A stretch of DNA of 64,000 bases from Mycolicibacterium fallax (GTDB lineage: Bacteria > Actinomycetota > Actinomycetes > Mycobacteriales > Mycobacteriaceae), in the NCBI RefSeq assembly GCF_010726955.1, contig NZ_AP022603.1:1612001-1676000 (forward strand), given 5' to 3'. The notes under the pieces were generated by a model. The model was not told the DNA's origin. It saw only the letters and a program-made list of their open reading frames with translations, and did not search any database. Both the position numbers and the translations under genes were made by a program. Shown in pieces: positions 36,075-48,207 of this stretch (position 1 is the stretch's first letter; the number at the start of each line of letters is the position of its first letter).

Positions 36075-36170
36075 GTTTCCGGCACCTCAGCGCTTCGGTG
36101 AAACCGCTCCGGGGAAATCCCGGTTCCTGCATGATCGTCTCTGGACAGAATTGTGCGGGGAGGGGGATTC

Positions 36171-36881
36171 ATGGCAGCTCGCCTGACGCGGGAACAACGG
36201 ATGGAACGGTTGGTGACGAAATGCCGCGAGCGTATTTCGGCGCTAGATTTCAATCCCAGCTCACTATCCCAAACCCCAGACAGCAAATTGGGACGGTTAG
36301 CGCAAGAGGCCGGCTACGAACGGGTTTCGACGCAGTTCTGTCAACTCCTCGACGCGCAGCTAGGCGCAGCGAACATCGGTACATACCCGGCGCTCACTGA
36401 TCCGACGATCACTCGTGACACCAGGATTCACCTCTACGACCTCGATCACGCCGTGCCGCACCAGGAAGCCCGGGTTCTGTTTACCTCCGAAAAACAACTT
36501 TCGGAGTTCATGCAGCGGAATTTCGCGGCACTTTCGTACGTGAAAGAGCACCGCCTAAAATTTCGCAAACCCGAAGCTCGGATCGAAGGCTATCGATGTC
36601 GAGTAGACCTCCTCGCGGAGGACAGAAAGAACCATCTACTCGTGGGCTTCGAACTCAAACACGATGCACCAGGACGGGACCTCGTTTCCCAGGCCGGGGA
36701 TTACATGGATGCGCTGCGCGCCTTGGCAGAAAAAGAGGGTTTGCGGGGCGCTCGTTTGGTGATCGTCACCGGACAGCCGGACCCCAACAGGCAGGCGCAG
36801 ATCCAGGAATTAGCGAAGACACGCGGCGTGCAGACCACCTGGTTGCTCTATCGCCTCTCGATGAAGCTGACCGAGGCCTAA
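36171..36881 (+). CDS. PD-(D/E)XK nuclease, NucS/DUF91-like C-terminal domain
   Basis: 236 residues from the ATG after GGGAGGGGG. The N-terminal 90 residues look like a helical DNA-binding or winged domain (LGRLAQEAGYERVSTQFCQL). The C-terminal half has the nuclease core: SEKQLSEFMQRNFAAL (Glu near 108-112), IEGYRCRVDLLAED (Asp146), LLVGFELKHD (E161-x-K163), then SQAGDYMDAL (Gln174, Tyr178). This is the EndoNuc/NucS pattern, but the N-terminus is not that of NucS. Its composition is clearly lower in GC than its neighbours. It converges on a GyrB-like gene with 15 bp between. The role is unknown; DNA repair or defence is possible. Confidence 0.82.
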   Translation: MAARLTREQRMERLVTKCRERISALDFNPSSLSQTPDSKLGRLAQEAGYERVSTQFCQLLDAQLGAANIGTYPALTDPTITRDTRIHLYDLDHAVPHQEARVLFTSEKQLSEFMQRNFAALSYVKEHRLKFRKPEARIEGYRCRVDLLAEDRKNHLLVGFELKHDAPGRDLVSQAGDYMDALRALAEKEGLRGARLVIVTGQPDPNRQAQIQELAKTRGVQTTWLLYRLSMKLTEA

Positions 36882-36896
36882 GAGACTTCTCCCCGG

Positions 36897-37919
36897 CTAT
36901 GCGCGGCAGCTGACCCTCCGTACCCGCGAGAGCTCATACCGGGATTCAATGGCCCTTTCGATGACCTCGTCCACCACCTCGGTGTTCTCCAACATCCAAT
37001 TGCTGAAGTGTCCGGCGAACCTGTTGGAGACTTCCGGGGCGATCTCGACTTCCCATCTCCACCGATCCAGCGCAAATCTCGGATCGGCCGTTCGAATCGA
37101 GATGACCAAGACGAGGCCTTCAGTCACATTGCCGTGTGTCAGCGGGTTGCCCGAGGTCAATCCTCGCCGAAAGATGTACTGGTTCAACCCGTCGATGATC
37201 TTACGAACAAAACGATCCTCGTATGCGGTCTCCCATGACATCCGCACGCCATCGATGAAAACACGGAAGTCGAGGCTGTATCGGCCGTTCCACTGCGCCG
37301 CGACCTCGGTCGTCGTGCCGCCGGCGACATCCCGGAAATGCAGCACACCACCATGCATCGGATTCCATATTCGATTGATGTACCAAATGTAGTCGAGGAT
37401 GCCACGCGGATAGTGCAGCGTCAGTATCCGTTTGCTACCCAACTCCCCATCGCTACCCTGATCCCAGTCTTCGCTCACCGTGATCGTCAGCCCCGGATTG
37501 AGGAACGCCAGATCCCTGAGGGTCCCCAAGGCCGTTTCAAACAACTTACGGCCCCCCGTCATCAAGGCCGTCAGGCGCAGCGCCTCGTCCGCGGAGAGGA
37601 TCAGATCTGGACCGTCAGACCGGTCCGAATGCAGCTCGAGAGTGCCATCCGGATCGAGTGTGGCGTCGATTCGGCTGCCGCCGGCGTGCGCAACCCCCTC
37701 CACGGCGCGGACCAAGCGCTCGTTCAGTTCCTCAAGGGCAGCTTCCTCGGCGTCCTCGGGGCTGATTTCCGGGTCGAGCTCAGCCACGGTCAGGGGCCAA
37801 TCGGCGATGGACTCCTCCGGGTACTTCACCACGCAGTGGTGCGGCCCGCCCAGCCACGGAAACAGCGCGACCTCACAACATTTCCCGCAGACGGGCCAAC
37901 TCAACCCAAAGGTTTTCAC
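36897..37919 (-). CDS. orphan GyrB transducer-like protein with degenerate GHKL region
   Basis: 340 residues, GTG start fixed by an in-frame stop just upstream. Residues 130-330 follow the end of the ATPase domain and the transducer domain of DNA gyrase B: LRDLAFLNPGLTITV (134-148), LTLHYPRGILDYIWYINR (166-183), AAQWNGRYS (207-215), LTHGNVTEGLVLVISIRTADP (260-280), then a helical WMLENTEVVDEVIERAI. Residues 67-100 (AVEGVAHAGGSRIDATLDPDG) resemble the first GHKL strand, but the ATP-binding Asn/Glu, GLHGVG loop and the QTK-loop Lys are all missing (ALDRWRW stands at QTK). A Cys/His cluster (C11, C14, C15, H27, H28, C29) starts the protein. TOPRIM is absent. Function unknown; an ATPase-dead gyrase mimic is one reading. 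Confidence 0.72.
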   Translation of the reverse strand: MKTFGLSWPVCGKCCEVALFPWLGGPHHCVVKYPEESIADWPLTVAELDPEISPEDAEEAALEELNERLVRAVEGVAHAGGSRIDATLDPDGTLELHSDRSDGPDLILSADEALRLTALMTGGRKLFETALGTLRDLAFLNPGLTITVSEDWDQGSDGELGSKRILTLHYPRGILDYIWYINRIWNPMHGGVLHFRDVAGGTTTEVAAQWNGRYSLDFRVFIDGVRMSWETAYEDRFVRKIIDGLNQYIFRRGLTSGNPLTHGNVTEGLVLVISIRTADPRFALDRWRWEVEIAPEVSNRFAGHFSNWMLENTEVVDEVIERAIESRYELSRVRRVSCRA

Positions 37920-37977
37920 ACCCCAATTTTACCGGCGAGGTACGACAAAACAGCTGGCCAAAGGCGTGCGGGAACCG

Positions 37978-39558
37978 TCAGCGGCGGCGCCCGGTGCCGA
38001 AAATGCTGCGGGTGATCTCCCGGCCGATGACGGTGCCCGCCGAACGCATGGCGCTCTTGAACGCCGGGTTGTTCATCATCTTGTCCAGCATGCTCGGCTC
38101 CTCCGGCGCGGGCTTGCCCGCCGGGGCCGGCATCGGCGGCGGGGTGCCTGCGTCCGGCACCGGTGCCGCTGCCGGGGGCGGCGGCGCCAGCCGGGCCGCC
38201 AGCCTCTCGTAGGCCGACTCCCGGTCGATGCTCTGGCCGTAGGTGGCCTGCAGCGGGCTGGCCGCCGCGGCCGCGGCGATCGCCTCCGGCCCGATGGTGT
38301 CCATCAGCGACCGGGGTGCACGCATCCGGGTCCATGCCACCGGCGTGGGCGCACCGCGCTCGGAGAGCACCGTCACGACGGCCTCCCCGATGCCGAGCGA
38401 GGTCAACGCGCTCTCCAGGTCGTAGACGCCGGTCTTCGGGTAGGTGCGCACCGTCTTCGACAGTGCCTTCTGGTCGTCGGGGGTGAACGCGCGCAGCGCA
38501 TGCTGCACCCGCGCGCCGAGCTGGGACAGCACATTGTTGGGCACGTCGGTGGGCAGCTGGGTGCAGAAGAACACCCCGACGCCCTTGGAGCGGATCAGCT
38601 TCACCGTCTGCTCGACCTGCTCCAGGAAGGCCTTGGAGGCGTCGTTGAACAGCAGGTGCGCCTCGTCGAAGAAGAACACCAGCTTGGGCTTGTCGACGTC
38701 GCCGATCTCCGGCAGACCGGTGAACAGGTCGGCCAGCACCCACATCAGGAAGGTGGAGAACAGCACCGGGCGGGTGGCCTGGTCGCCGAGCTCCAGCAGC
38801 GTGATCACGCCGCGGCCCTGCGGGTCCAGCCGCATCAGGTCCTTGGGTTCGAGCTCGGGCTCGCCGAAGAAGGTGTCCCCGCCGTCGGCCTCCAGGTTGA
38901 TCAGCGCCCGCAGGATCACCCCGGCCGTCGTGGAGGACACCGCGCCGAGCGCCTTGAGCTCGGCCTTGCCCTCGGCGCTGGTCAGGAACTGGATGACCGC
39001 GCGCAGATCCTTGAGGTCCAGCAGCGGCAGGCCCTGCTGATCGGCCCAGTGGAAGATCAGTCCCAGCGTCGACTCCTGGGTCTGGTTGAGGCCCAGCACC
39101 TTCGACAGCAGGATCGGGCCGAAACTGGTGATGCTGGCGCGAACCGGCACGCCGGTGCCCTGGGTGCCCAGCGACAGGAACTCCACCGGGTAGGCGGTCG
39201 GGGTCCACTCATCGGCGGTGTCGGTGGCCCGCTGGGCGGTGCGCTCCCCGGCTTCGCCCGGCCGCGACAGGCCCGACAGGTCGCCCTTGACGTCGGCCAT
39301 CACCACCGGGACGCCGGCCGCCGAGAGCTGCTCGGCCAGCACCTGCAGCGACTTGGTCTTGCCGGTGCCGGTGGCCCCGGCGATCAGGCCGTGCCGGTTA
39401 ACCGTGGCCAACGGGATGCGCACCCGGGCGTTGGGCGTCACCTCCCCGTCGACGACGACGGAACCGAGGACCAGTGCCGCCCCATCGACGGCGTAGCCGC
39501 CGGCAATGTGCTGCGCGGGGGTCATCGCCGAAGATGGCGCGCTCTGTTCGGTGCTCAC
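37978..39558 (-). CDS. HerA-like ATPase, DUF853 family (Rv2510c-like)
   Basis: 526 residues. Walker A GATGTGKTK (about 60-68), Walker B LVFFFDEAHLLF, and the DUF853 segments VVMADVKGDLSG, LGLNQTQESTLGLIF and FCTQLPTDVPNNVLSQLGARVQHALRAF. RecA-fold ATPase related to HerA/FtsK DNA pumps. C-terminal Pro-rich linker and a short tail ending FGTGRRR. It corresponds to Rv2510c in gene order. The GyrB-like gene lies 58 bp downstream on the same strand and may be read through from it. Confidence 0.92.
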   Translation of the reverse strand: MSTEQSAPSSAMTPAQHIAGGYAVDGAALVLGSVVVDGEVTPNARVRIPLATVNRHGLIAGATGTGKTKSLQVLAEQLSAAGVPVVMADVKGDLSGLSRPGEAGERTAQRATDTADEWTPTAYPVEFLSLGTQGTGVPVRASITSFGPILLSKVLGLNQTQESTLGLIFHWADQQGLPLLDLKDLRAVIQFLTSAEGKAELKALGAVSSTTAGVILRALINLEADGGDTFFGEPELEPKDLMRLDPQGRGVITLLELGDQATRPVLFSTFLMWVLADLFTGLPEIGDVDKPKLVFFFDEAHLLFNDASKAFLEQVEQTVKLIRSKGVGVFFCTQLPTDVPNNVLSQLGARVQHALRAFTPDDQKALSKTVRTYPKTGVYDLESALTSLGIGEAVVTVLSERGAPTPVAWTRMRAPRSLMDTIGPEAIAAAAAASPLQATYGQSIDRESAYERLAARLAPPPPAAAPVPDAGTPPPMPAPAGKPAPEEPSMLDKMMNNPAFKSAMRSAGTVIGREITRSIFGTGRRR

Positions 39559-39701
39559 GTGCCCGTCCTTTCAGGTGGTCCGGCCAGGCCCGAGACTACT
39601 TGGCGGCCGCGACCGCGGGCGGTCCGGCACTGCGCCGGGCCCCCGCCCCCGGGAGCCTGCTCCGGCAAAAGGGCGCCCTCGTCGTCTAACGTGGTCATCT
39701 T

Positions 39702-40340
39702 GTGAGCCCTACGCGTGACGAATTGGTGTGGATCGACTGCGAGATGACCGGGCTGGACATCGGCTCGGACAAGCTGATCGAGATCGCGGCCCTGGTCACC
39801 GACGCCGACCTCAACATCCTCGGCGACGGCATCGACGTGGTGATCCACGCCGAGGACGCGGCGCTGGACTCGATGATCGACGTCGTCACCCAGATGCACA
39901 CCCGATCCGGCCTGATCAACGAGGTCAGGGCCTCCACCGTCGACCTGGCCAGCGCCGAGGCCGCCGTGCTGGACTACATCAAGTCCTACGTCAAGACGGC
40001 CAAGGTGGCGCCGCTGTGCGGCAACTCGATCGGCACCGACCGCGGCTTCATCGCCCGTGACATGCCGCTGCTGGACAACTACCTGCACTACCGGATGATC
40101 GACGTGAGCTCGATCAAGGAGTTGTGCCGGCGCTGGTACCCGCGGATCTACTTCGGCCAGCCGGAGAAGGGTCTGGCGCACCGGGCCCTCGCCGACATCC
40201 ACGAGTCGATCCGCGAACTCAAGTACTACCGCCAGACCGCGTTCGTCGCCCCGCCCGGACCGACTACCAGCGAAATCGCCACGGTGGCCGGGGAGCTGGG
40301 CCCGCCGCCGGCGGCCGCGCCGGATACCGATTCGGCCTAG
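39702..40340 (+). CDS. orn: oligoribonuclease Orn
   Basis: 212 residues, DEDDh exonuclease: [11 protein letters not shown] (Asp and Glu, about 9-19), [12 protein letters not shown] (Asp), and [12 protein letters not shown] (His and Asp). It degrades 2-5 nt RNA and pGpG in the cytoplasm. GTG start. The 30-residue C-terminal tail is disordered. It is followed by tRNA-His, as in M. tuberculosis (Rv2511-hisT). Confidence 0.95.
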   Translation: MSPTRDELVWIDCEMTGLDIGSDKLIEIAALVTDADLNILGDGIDVVIHAEDAALDSMIDVVTQMHTRSGLINEVRASTVDLASAEAAVLDYIKSYVKTAKVAPLCGNSIGTDRGFIARDMPLLDNYLHYRMIDVSSIKELCRRWYPRIYFGQPEKGLAHRALADIHESIRELKYYRQTAFVAPPGPTTSEIATVAGELGPPPAAAPDTDSA

Positions 40341-40402
40341 CGGGGTTTTCCGGCTAGTATCGTCTGCGCTGCGTGTGTCGGTCCGCCGACGAGGGCAGCG
40401 AT

Positions 40403-40476
40403 GGTGGCTGTAGTTCAGTTGGTAGAGCACCAGGTTGTGATCCTGGCTGTCGCGGGTTCGAGTCCCGTCAGCCACC
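40403..40476 (+). tRNA. tRNA-His (anticodon GTG)
   Basis: Acceptor GTGGCTG (40404-40410) pairs with CAGCCAC (40469-40475), with the extra G-1 (40403) opposite C73 (40476) that marks tRNA-His. Anticodon loop TTGTGAT gives GTG at 40437-40439. It follows orn. Confidence 0.95.
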
Positions 40477-40484
40477 CGAGGTAG

Positions 40485-40527
40485 AAACACCGCCTCACCT
40501 GCAAATATGCGGGTGAGGCGGTGTTTT
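40485..40527 (+). terminator. rho-independent terminator after tRNA-His
   Basis: ACACCGCCTCACC and GGTGAGGCGGTGT form a 13-bp stem around a 12-nt loop, followed by a T-run. It also stands at the end of tspO on the other strand. Confidence 0.87.
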
Positions 40528-40547
40528 TCGTGGCCGTAGGTCACATC

Positions 40548-41051
40548 TCAGTGCTGCCCGCCCCGGTTGAGCCGGGCGATGTCCGCCGACATCACCGTCG
40601 CGAACGAAGTCCACGCCGGGTACGGCGCCAGTGCGGCACCGAGTTTGGGGTCGGCCGAGGCGGCGCGGCGGGCCAGGTCGGCGCTGCTGAGGGCCAGTAC
40701 CCCGGCCAGCGCCGCAGCGGCCGGCAGCCGGTGCCATTTGAAGAACACCCAGCTCCAGGCGCCGTTGAGGACGTAGTTGGCGGCCAGGGCGCGCACGTAA
40801 GCGTCGGCCTCGGCGTCGCGGCCGTCGGCGCGCAACCGGTCGATGGCCTGCGCCGACGTCCCGGCGATCGTCGCGTACAGCACGTTCCAGGCAATCGGGA
40901 AGACCACGTTCGGTGGCACGTACCGCGGCTTTCGCAGCGTGGGGTACCAGGTGCCGATGCTGCTACGGGTGGCCAGGCCGCCGAGAGCGCCCGCAGCCGC
41001 GGCCCCCAGTCCGGTCGCGAGCAAGGTGCCGATACGCATGGCTTTGAACAT
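40548..41051 (-). CDS. TspO/MBR family membrane protein
   Basis: 167 residues, five membrane helices. Family motifs: WYPTLRKPRYVPPNVVFPIAWNVLY (about 35-59), LNGAWSWVFF (about 94-103), and PYPAWTSFATVMSADIARLN at the end. TspO proteins bind porphyrins and sterol-like ligands in the membrane and are linked to tetrapyrrole handling and oxidative stress. Single-gene unit between tRNA-His and the IdeR-controlled mbtA. Confidence 0.93.
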   Translation of the reverse strand: MFKAMRIGTLLATGLGAAAAGALGGLATRSSIGTWYPTLRKPRYVPPNVVFPIAWNVLYATIAGTSAQAIDRLRADGRDAEADAYVRALAANYVLNGAWSWVFFKWHRLPAAAALAGVLALSSADLARRAASADPKLGAALAPYPAWTSFATVMSADIARLNRGGQH

Positions 41052-41130
41052 ACCCGCGCACGCCGGGATCGAAAGGCCACACTCTGATCATCGGCCGCGA
41101 CCAGCCACCGCGCCCGCCGCCACCGTCCAC

Positions 41131-41149
41131 TAGGTTAGGCTTGCCTATC
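41131..41149 (+). promoter_or_regulatory. IdeR iron box upstream of mbtA
   Basis: TAGGTTAGGCTTGCCTATC, close to the IdeR consensus TTAGGTTAGGCTAACCTAA, 32 bp before the mbtA start. Iron-bound IdeR would repress mbtA. Confidence 0.85.
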
Positions 41150-41181
41150 CATATTCCCCGGTGAGCGCCCCAGGAGCCGCG

Positions 41182-44305
<3,124 letters not shown>

Positions 44306-44325
44306 TTATTTAGGCTAGCCTAGCC
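44306..44325 (-). promoter_or_regulatory. IdeR iron box upstream of mbtI
   Basis: TTATTTAGGCTAGCCTAGCC (44306-44325), with AGGCTAGCCT as its palindromic centre, matches the IdeR box pattern. Located 85-105 bp upstream of mbtI. Confidence 0.83.
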
Positions 44326-44480
44326 AATTACTGCCGGGTGCGGGGGTGCCGATCCCGGCGGGTGCAGACATGAGCGTGCCCCGGCCGCGTTGCTGGGGGA
44401 ACGACGGCGACCGGGGCAGTACTCACGCTAGGCGGCGTTCCTGACGGTTCGCTGTGCGGAACCTGTCGGCACGCGCCGGA

Positions 44481-45680
44481 TCAGCCGGCGTTGCCGGCCT
44501 TCCAGGTCTTCCAATCGATGTTCCAGTCCCCCAGTCCGTCGGTGCCCGGCAGGGTCGAACCGACGGTGTTGACCACGTCGACGATGTCGCCACGCTTGGT
44601 GTTCTGGTAAAACCACAGCGCGTTGTCGGTGCTGACGTTCAGGCAGCCGTGGCTGGCGTTGGAGTACCCCTGCGCTCCCACCGACCACGGCGCGGCGTGC
44701 ACGTAGATCCCGCTGTAGGACATCTGGGTGGCATAGGACACCTCGGTCCGATACCCGTCGGCGGAGTTGGTCGGGACGCCGTAGGTCGACGAGTCCATCA
44801 CCAGCTTGGAGTGCCGATCGCCGACGATGTAGGTGCCGTTGTCGGTCGGCGTGTTGTCCTTGCCCATCGAGATCGGCATGGTCTTGATGACCTCGCCGTT
44901 GCGGCGGACGGTCAGCGTCTTGGTGTTGTCGTCGGCGGTGGCGATGACGGCGTCACCGATGCTGAAGGTCGCCGCGGTGTCGTCCTGACCGACCATGCCG
45001 CCACCGAGGTCCACCCCGTAGGTGTCGACCTTCACGGTGACCGTGGTGCCGGGAGCCCAGTAGTGCTCCGGGCGCCACCGGACCTCCTGATTGCTCAACC
45101 AGTAGAAGGCCCCCTCGACCGGAGGTTCGGTGGTGACGGTGATGGCCTTCTCGGCCGCCTTGCGGTCCGGGATGCGCTCGTCGAAGCGGATCGCCACCGG
45201 CTGCCCGATGCCGACCGTGCTGCCGTCGCCGGGCACCAGGTACGGCATGGTCAGGTTGTCCGGCGAGTAGGTCCGGAACGCCAGCTCTCGGTCGCTGACG
45301 CCGGCGAGGCCCTCGGCCCGCGCGTTGATGGTGTAGCGCTCACCGAAGCCCAGCTGCGCGGTGCTCTCCCAGTTGCGGCCGTCGGCGCTGAGCGTGCCGT
45401 CGATCTCCTCGCCGTTCTGGCCCTCGACGGTGACCTCGTCGAGGACGCCGTCCTCGACCGACACGGTCAGCGGCCGGTTGACCCGGACCCCGGTGTCGCC
45501 GTCGGCCACCGATGCGGTGATCTTCGGGGTCAGCAGGTCGGTGTAGGGCAGGCCCTTGTCGGCCAGGGTCGTCGGGCCCGATTCACTCGCGCAGCCGGTG
45601 AGCCCGAAGACCACCGCGGGCACCACCGCCATCGCCGCGAGAACGGACCGGAACCGGCGCGGCCGGGTGACCTGCCACAT
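44481..45680 (-). CDS. ldtB: L,D-transpeptidase LdtB (LdtMt2-type lipoprotein)
   Basis: 399 residues from [10 protein letters not shown]. Signal peptide with lipobox LTGC (about 27-30), two Ig-like domains (about 45-140, 145-245), and the YkuD catalytic domain with [24 protein letters not shown] (His and nucleophile Cys). The C-terminal tail [18 protein letters not shown] is as in M. tuberculosis LdtMt2 (Rv2518c). It makes 3-3 cross-links in peptidoglycan outside the membrane and is the target of carbapenems. Confidence 0.95.
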   Translation of the reverse strand: MWQVTRPRRFRSVLAAMAVVPAVVFGLTGCASESGPTTLADKGLPYTDLLTPKITASVADGDTGVRVNRPLTVSVEDGVLDEVTVEGQNGEEIDGTLSADGRNWESTAQLGFGERYTINARAEGLAGVSDRELAFRTYSPDNLTMPYLVPGDGSTVGIGQPVAIRFDERIPDRKAAEKAITVTTEPPVEGAFYWLSNQEVRWRPEHYWAPGTTVTVKVDTYGVDLGGGMVGQDDTAATFSIGDAVIATADDNTKTLTVRRNGEVIKTMPISMGKDNTPTDNGTYIVGDRHSKLVMDSSTYGVPTNSADGYRTEVSYATQMSYSGIYVHAAPWSVGAQGYSNASHGCLNVSTDNALWFYQNTKRGDIVDVVNTVGSTLPGTDGLGDWNIDWKTWKAGNAG

Positions 45681-45838
45681 GACGCTGCACACCTCACTGG
45701 ATCGGATTAAAGAAACTCTGAGAAACAGTCTATGGGATCCCCGGGAGATGCGCCGAACTCGACAATCGGGCCACACGCAGGCACAACCACCCCGATTTCG
45801 TACTTCGCCGCGGTGCTGTTAGTCTTTTCCAGGTTCAC

Positions 45839-45914
<76 letters not shown>

Positions 45915-45917
45915 CAC

Positions 45918-45947
45918 CCGAAAACCCTGCTTCGGCAGGGTTTTCGG
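45918..45947 (+). terminator. hairpin after tRNA-Lys
   Basis: CCGAAAACCCTGC and GCAGGGTTTTCGG form a 13-bp stem with a TTCG loop. No T-run follows outside the stem. Confidence 0.75.
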
Positions 45948-46109
45948 CGTTTCGGAGGCAGCACCGCAGGTCCGGCGCCGGTGGCGACGGACGACGACAC
46001 CGGCACCGCAGGCACGGCAGCGACACCTACCGAACCGGAGCGCGGATGTGAGGAGATCGACCCGTCGATCGCGACGGGTCGAGGCCGGATCAGGCCGGAT
46101 CAGGCCGGG

Positions 46110-46910
46110 TCAGGCCAGCGGGTTGGCGCCGTTGAGCAGGAACCAGATCCCGACGCCCACCCCGATGCCCAGCAGCAGCGCCAAGAACGAGCCGATGAAC
46201 GGCCGTCGGGCCCAACCGCGACCGGCGTCGAAGCCGTACCGGCCGGGGCCGGTCAGCACGATGGAAGCGGCCAGCACGATCAGGATCAGCAGGTATTCGT
46301 GCCCGGCGGGCAGGAAAAACGCCAGGTTGCGGCCCCCGTCGGAGGCCACCGCGGCCAGCAGCGCGTTGACCAGGTAGGCCAGCGCGGCCGCGGCGGCCAG
46401 CGGGGTGAACAGGCCCAGCACCAGCAGCACACCGGCGGTGATCTGGGTGCCCGCCGCCACATAGGTCAGGATGTCGGCGTGCTGGTAGCCCATCTCGGTC
46501 AGCGAGTCACGCAGCCCGGACAGGCCGTTCCCGCCCCACCAGCCGAAGATCTTGTGCAGACCGTGCACGATCAGCAGGGCGCCGAAACCGGCTCGCAGCA
46601 GCAGCAGGCCCAGGTCCTGGGTGCCGCGGCGCCCGGCCGCGCGTACCCGCTCGTCGTCGATGGGCGGGCCGATCTCCACCGGCCCGGTCGACATGTAGCG
46701 GCCGGCGGCCGGTTGCACGTAGGGCAGCGGTTCCGGCTCGTGCAGCAGGTCCATCCCAGAACTCGAGGAGCCGGGCGAGCCCTGGTAGGGCGGAATCGCG
46801 GTCGTCTCGAAATCCCCGCCGTAGGTGGCCGACGGCAGGTCGTCTTCAGGGTCCACCAGGCTCGGCGAACCGGGTCGCTGCCAGCGTGGGTCATCCGATG
46901 AGCTGGTCAC
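46110..46910 (-). CDS. DoxX-family membrane protein (Rv3005c-like)
   Basis: 266 residues. A disordered, acidic and Pro-rich N-terminus (1-95), then a DoxX domain of four helices: LLLLRAGFGALLIVHGLHKIFGWWGG, YVAAGTQITAGVLLVLGLFTPLAAAAALAYLVNAL and a last pair. The family includes the Rv3005c DoxX that forms a redox complex with SodA and SseA. Position next to lppZ matches Rv3005c-Rv3006. Confidence 0.9.
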   Translation of the reverse strand: MTSSSDDPRWQRPGSPSLVDPEDDLPSATYGGDFETTAIPPYQGSPGSSSSGMDLLHEPEPLPYVQPAAGRYMSTGPVEIGPPIDDERVRAAGRRGTQDLGLLLLRAGFGALLIVHGLHKIFGWWGGNGLSGLRDSLTEMGYQHADILTYVAAGTQITAGVLLVLGLFTPLAAAAALAYLVNALLAAVASDGGRNLAFFLPAGHEYLLILIVLAASIVLTGPGRYGFDAGRGWARRPFIGSFLALLLGIGVGVGIWFLLNGANPLA

Positions 46911-47058
46911 AGCAGCCAGGGTAAGGCCCGGATCCCGGTAATTGGGGATTTGAACCGGCGCTGTGGCGCGTCATTATCAGACTGTTATGCAGGCCCGCGG
47001 CGGCGTTTGACCAAAGTGCCGTGGCACGGCTCCGCGCGGCATCCGTAACCTTGCTGGC

Positions 47059-48198
47059 ATGAATGTGCGTGATCGGGGTCGTCGGCGGCTGTCCACGGCG
47101 GGTCTGGCCGTCGTCCTCACCGTGGTCACCACCGCGGCGATGACCGGTTGCGCCCGGTTCGACAATGCCCAGTCCGAGCCGTTCACCACCCGCGCCGAGG
47201 GTGGCGGCGGCGTCGCGACCACCACCACGCCGCCTCCCCCGCTGCCCGGCAAACCGTTCCCCAAGCAGTGCCCGGCGCCCGGGGTGATGCAGGGCTGCCT
47301 GGAGACCACCAGCGGCCTGATCATGGACGAGGCCAAATCCGCGTTGGTCGCCGAACGCACCACCGGCGCGGTCAAGCGGGTGTCCCTCACCGCCGAGCCG
47401 ACGGTGAAGATGGTCATCCCGGTCGACCCGGCCGGCGACGGCGGGCTGCTCGACATCGTCGCCTCGCCGTCCTACGTTCAGGACCGGCTGACCTTCGCTC
47501 TGATCAGCACACCCACCGACAATCGGGTGGTGCGGATCGCCGACGGCGACGTGCCCAAGGACATCCTCACCGGAATCCCCAAGGGTGCCAACGGAAATGC
47601 CGGGTCGCTGATCTTCAGCAGCCCGACCACGCTGCTGGTCCAGACCGGCGACGCCGGCGACCCGGGCCTGGCGGGCGATCCGAACTCCAAGGCGGGCAAG
47701 ATCCTGCGGATCGAGCAGCCGACGACGGTGGACCAGGCGCCGATCACCACCGCGCTGTCCGGCCTGGGCGCCGGCGGCGGCATGTGCATCGACCCCAAGG
47801 ACGAATCGCTGTATGTCACCGACCGCTCCCCCAGCGGCGACCGGATGCAGCGAATCACCAAGGACTCCAAGGTCTCCACGGTCTGGACCTGGCCGGACAA
47901 GCCCGGCGTCGCCGGCTGCGTCGCACTCGACGGGACCGTGGTGGTGAACCTGGTCAACACCAAGGAGACCGTTGCCCTGCACCTGGCCCCCGACACCGGC
48001 GCGGTCACCGGCGACCCCGAGGTCATCCGCAAGGACCGGCACGGTCACGCCTGGTCGCTGGCGGTCTCCCCGGACGGCAACATCTGGGGCGCCACGGTCA
48101 ATCGCGCCTTCGGCGATGCCGGCGAGTTCGACGACGTGGTGTTCCCGTTGTCGACCAGCGGCGGCGGCTTCCCGCGCGCCAACGACGAAAAGACGTAG
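47059..48198 (+). CDS. lppZ: lipoprotein LppZ, beta-propeller-like
   Basis: 379 residues. Signal peptide with lipobox MTGC (about 28-31), a Thr/Pro linker, then a sorbosone-dehydrogenase/PQQ-like beta-propeller domain (GGLLDIVASPSY, NAGSLIFSSPTTLLVQTGDAGDPGLAGDPNSKAGKILRI, HAWSLAVSPDGNIWG). Outer face of the membrane. Rv3006-like in sequence and order. Its stop lies just before a 15-bp tandem array that reaches into gatB. Confidence 0.9.
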   Translation: MNVRDRGRRRLSTAGLAVVLTVVTTAAMTGCARFDNAQSEPFTTRAEGGGGVATTTTPPPPLPGKPFPKQCPAPGVMQGCLETTSGLIMDEAKSALVAERTTGAVKRVSLTAEPTVKMVIPVDPAGDGGLLDIVASPSYVQDRLTFALISTPTDNRVVRIADGDVPKDILTGIPKGANGNAGSLIFSSPTTLLVQTGDAGDPGLAGDPNSKAGKILRIEQPTTVDQAPITTALSGLGAGGGMCIDPKDESLYVTDRSPSGDRMQRITKDSKVSTVWTWPDKPGVAGCVALDGTVVVNLVNTKETVALHLAPDTGAVTGDPEVIRKDRHGHAWSLAVSPDGNIWGATVNRAFGDAGEFDDVVFPLSTSGGGFPRANDEKT

Positions 48199-48207
48199 GC
48201 CCCAGGA

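Noticed and set aside
37921..37977. SigF-like promoter before the GyrB-like gene (GTTT and a GGTAA nearby)
   Set aside because: The -10 is CGGTA rather than GGGTA and the spacer is only 13 nt.
41051..41055. GGGTA on the minus strand next to tspO as a SigF promoter
   Set aside because: It overlaps the tspO start codon and no GTTT stands at the right spacing.
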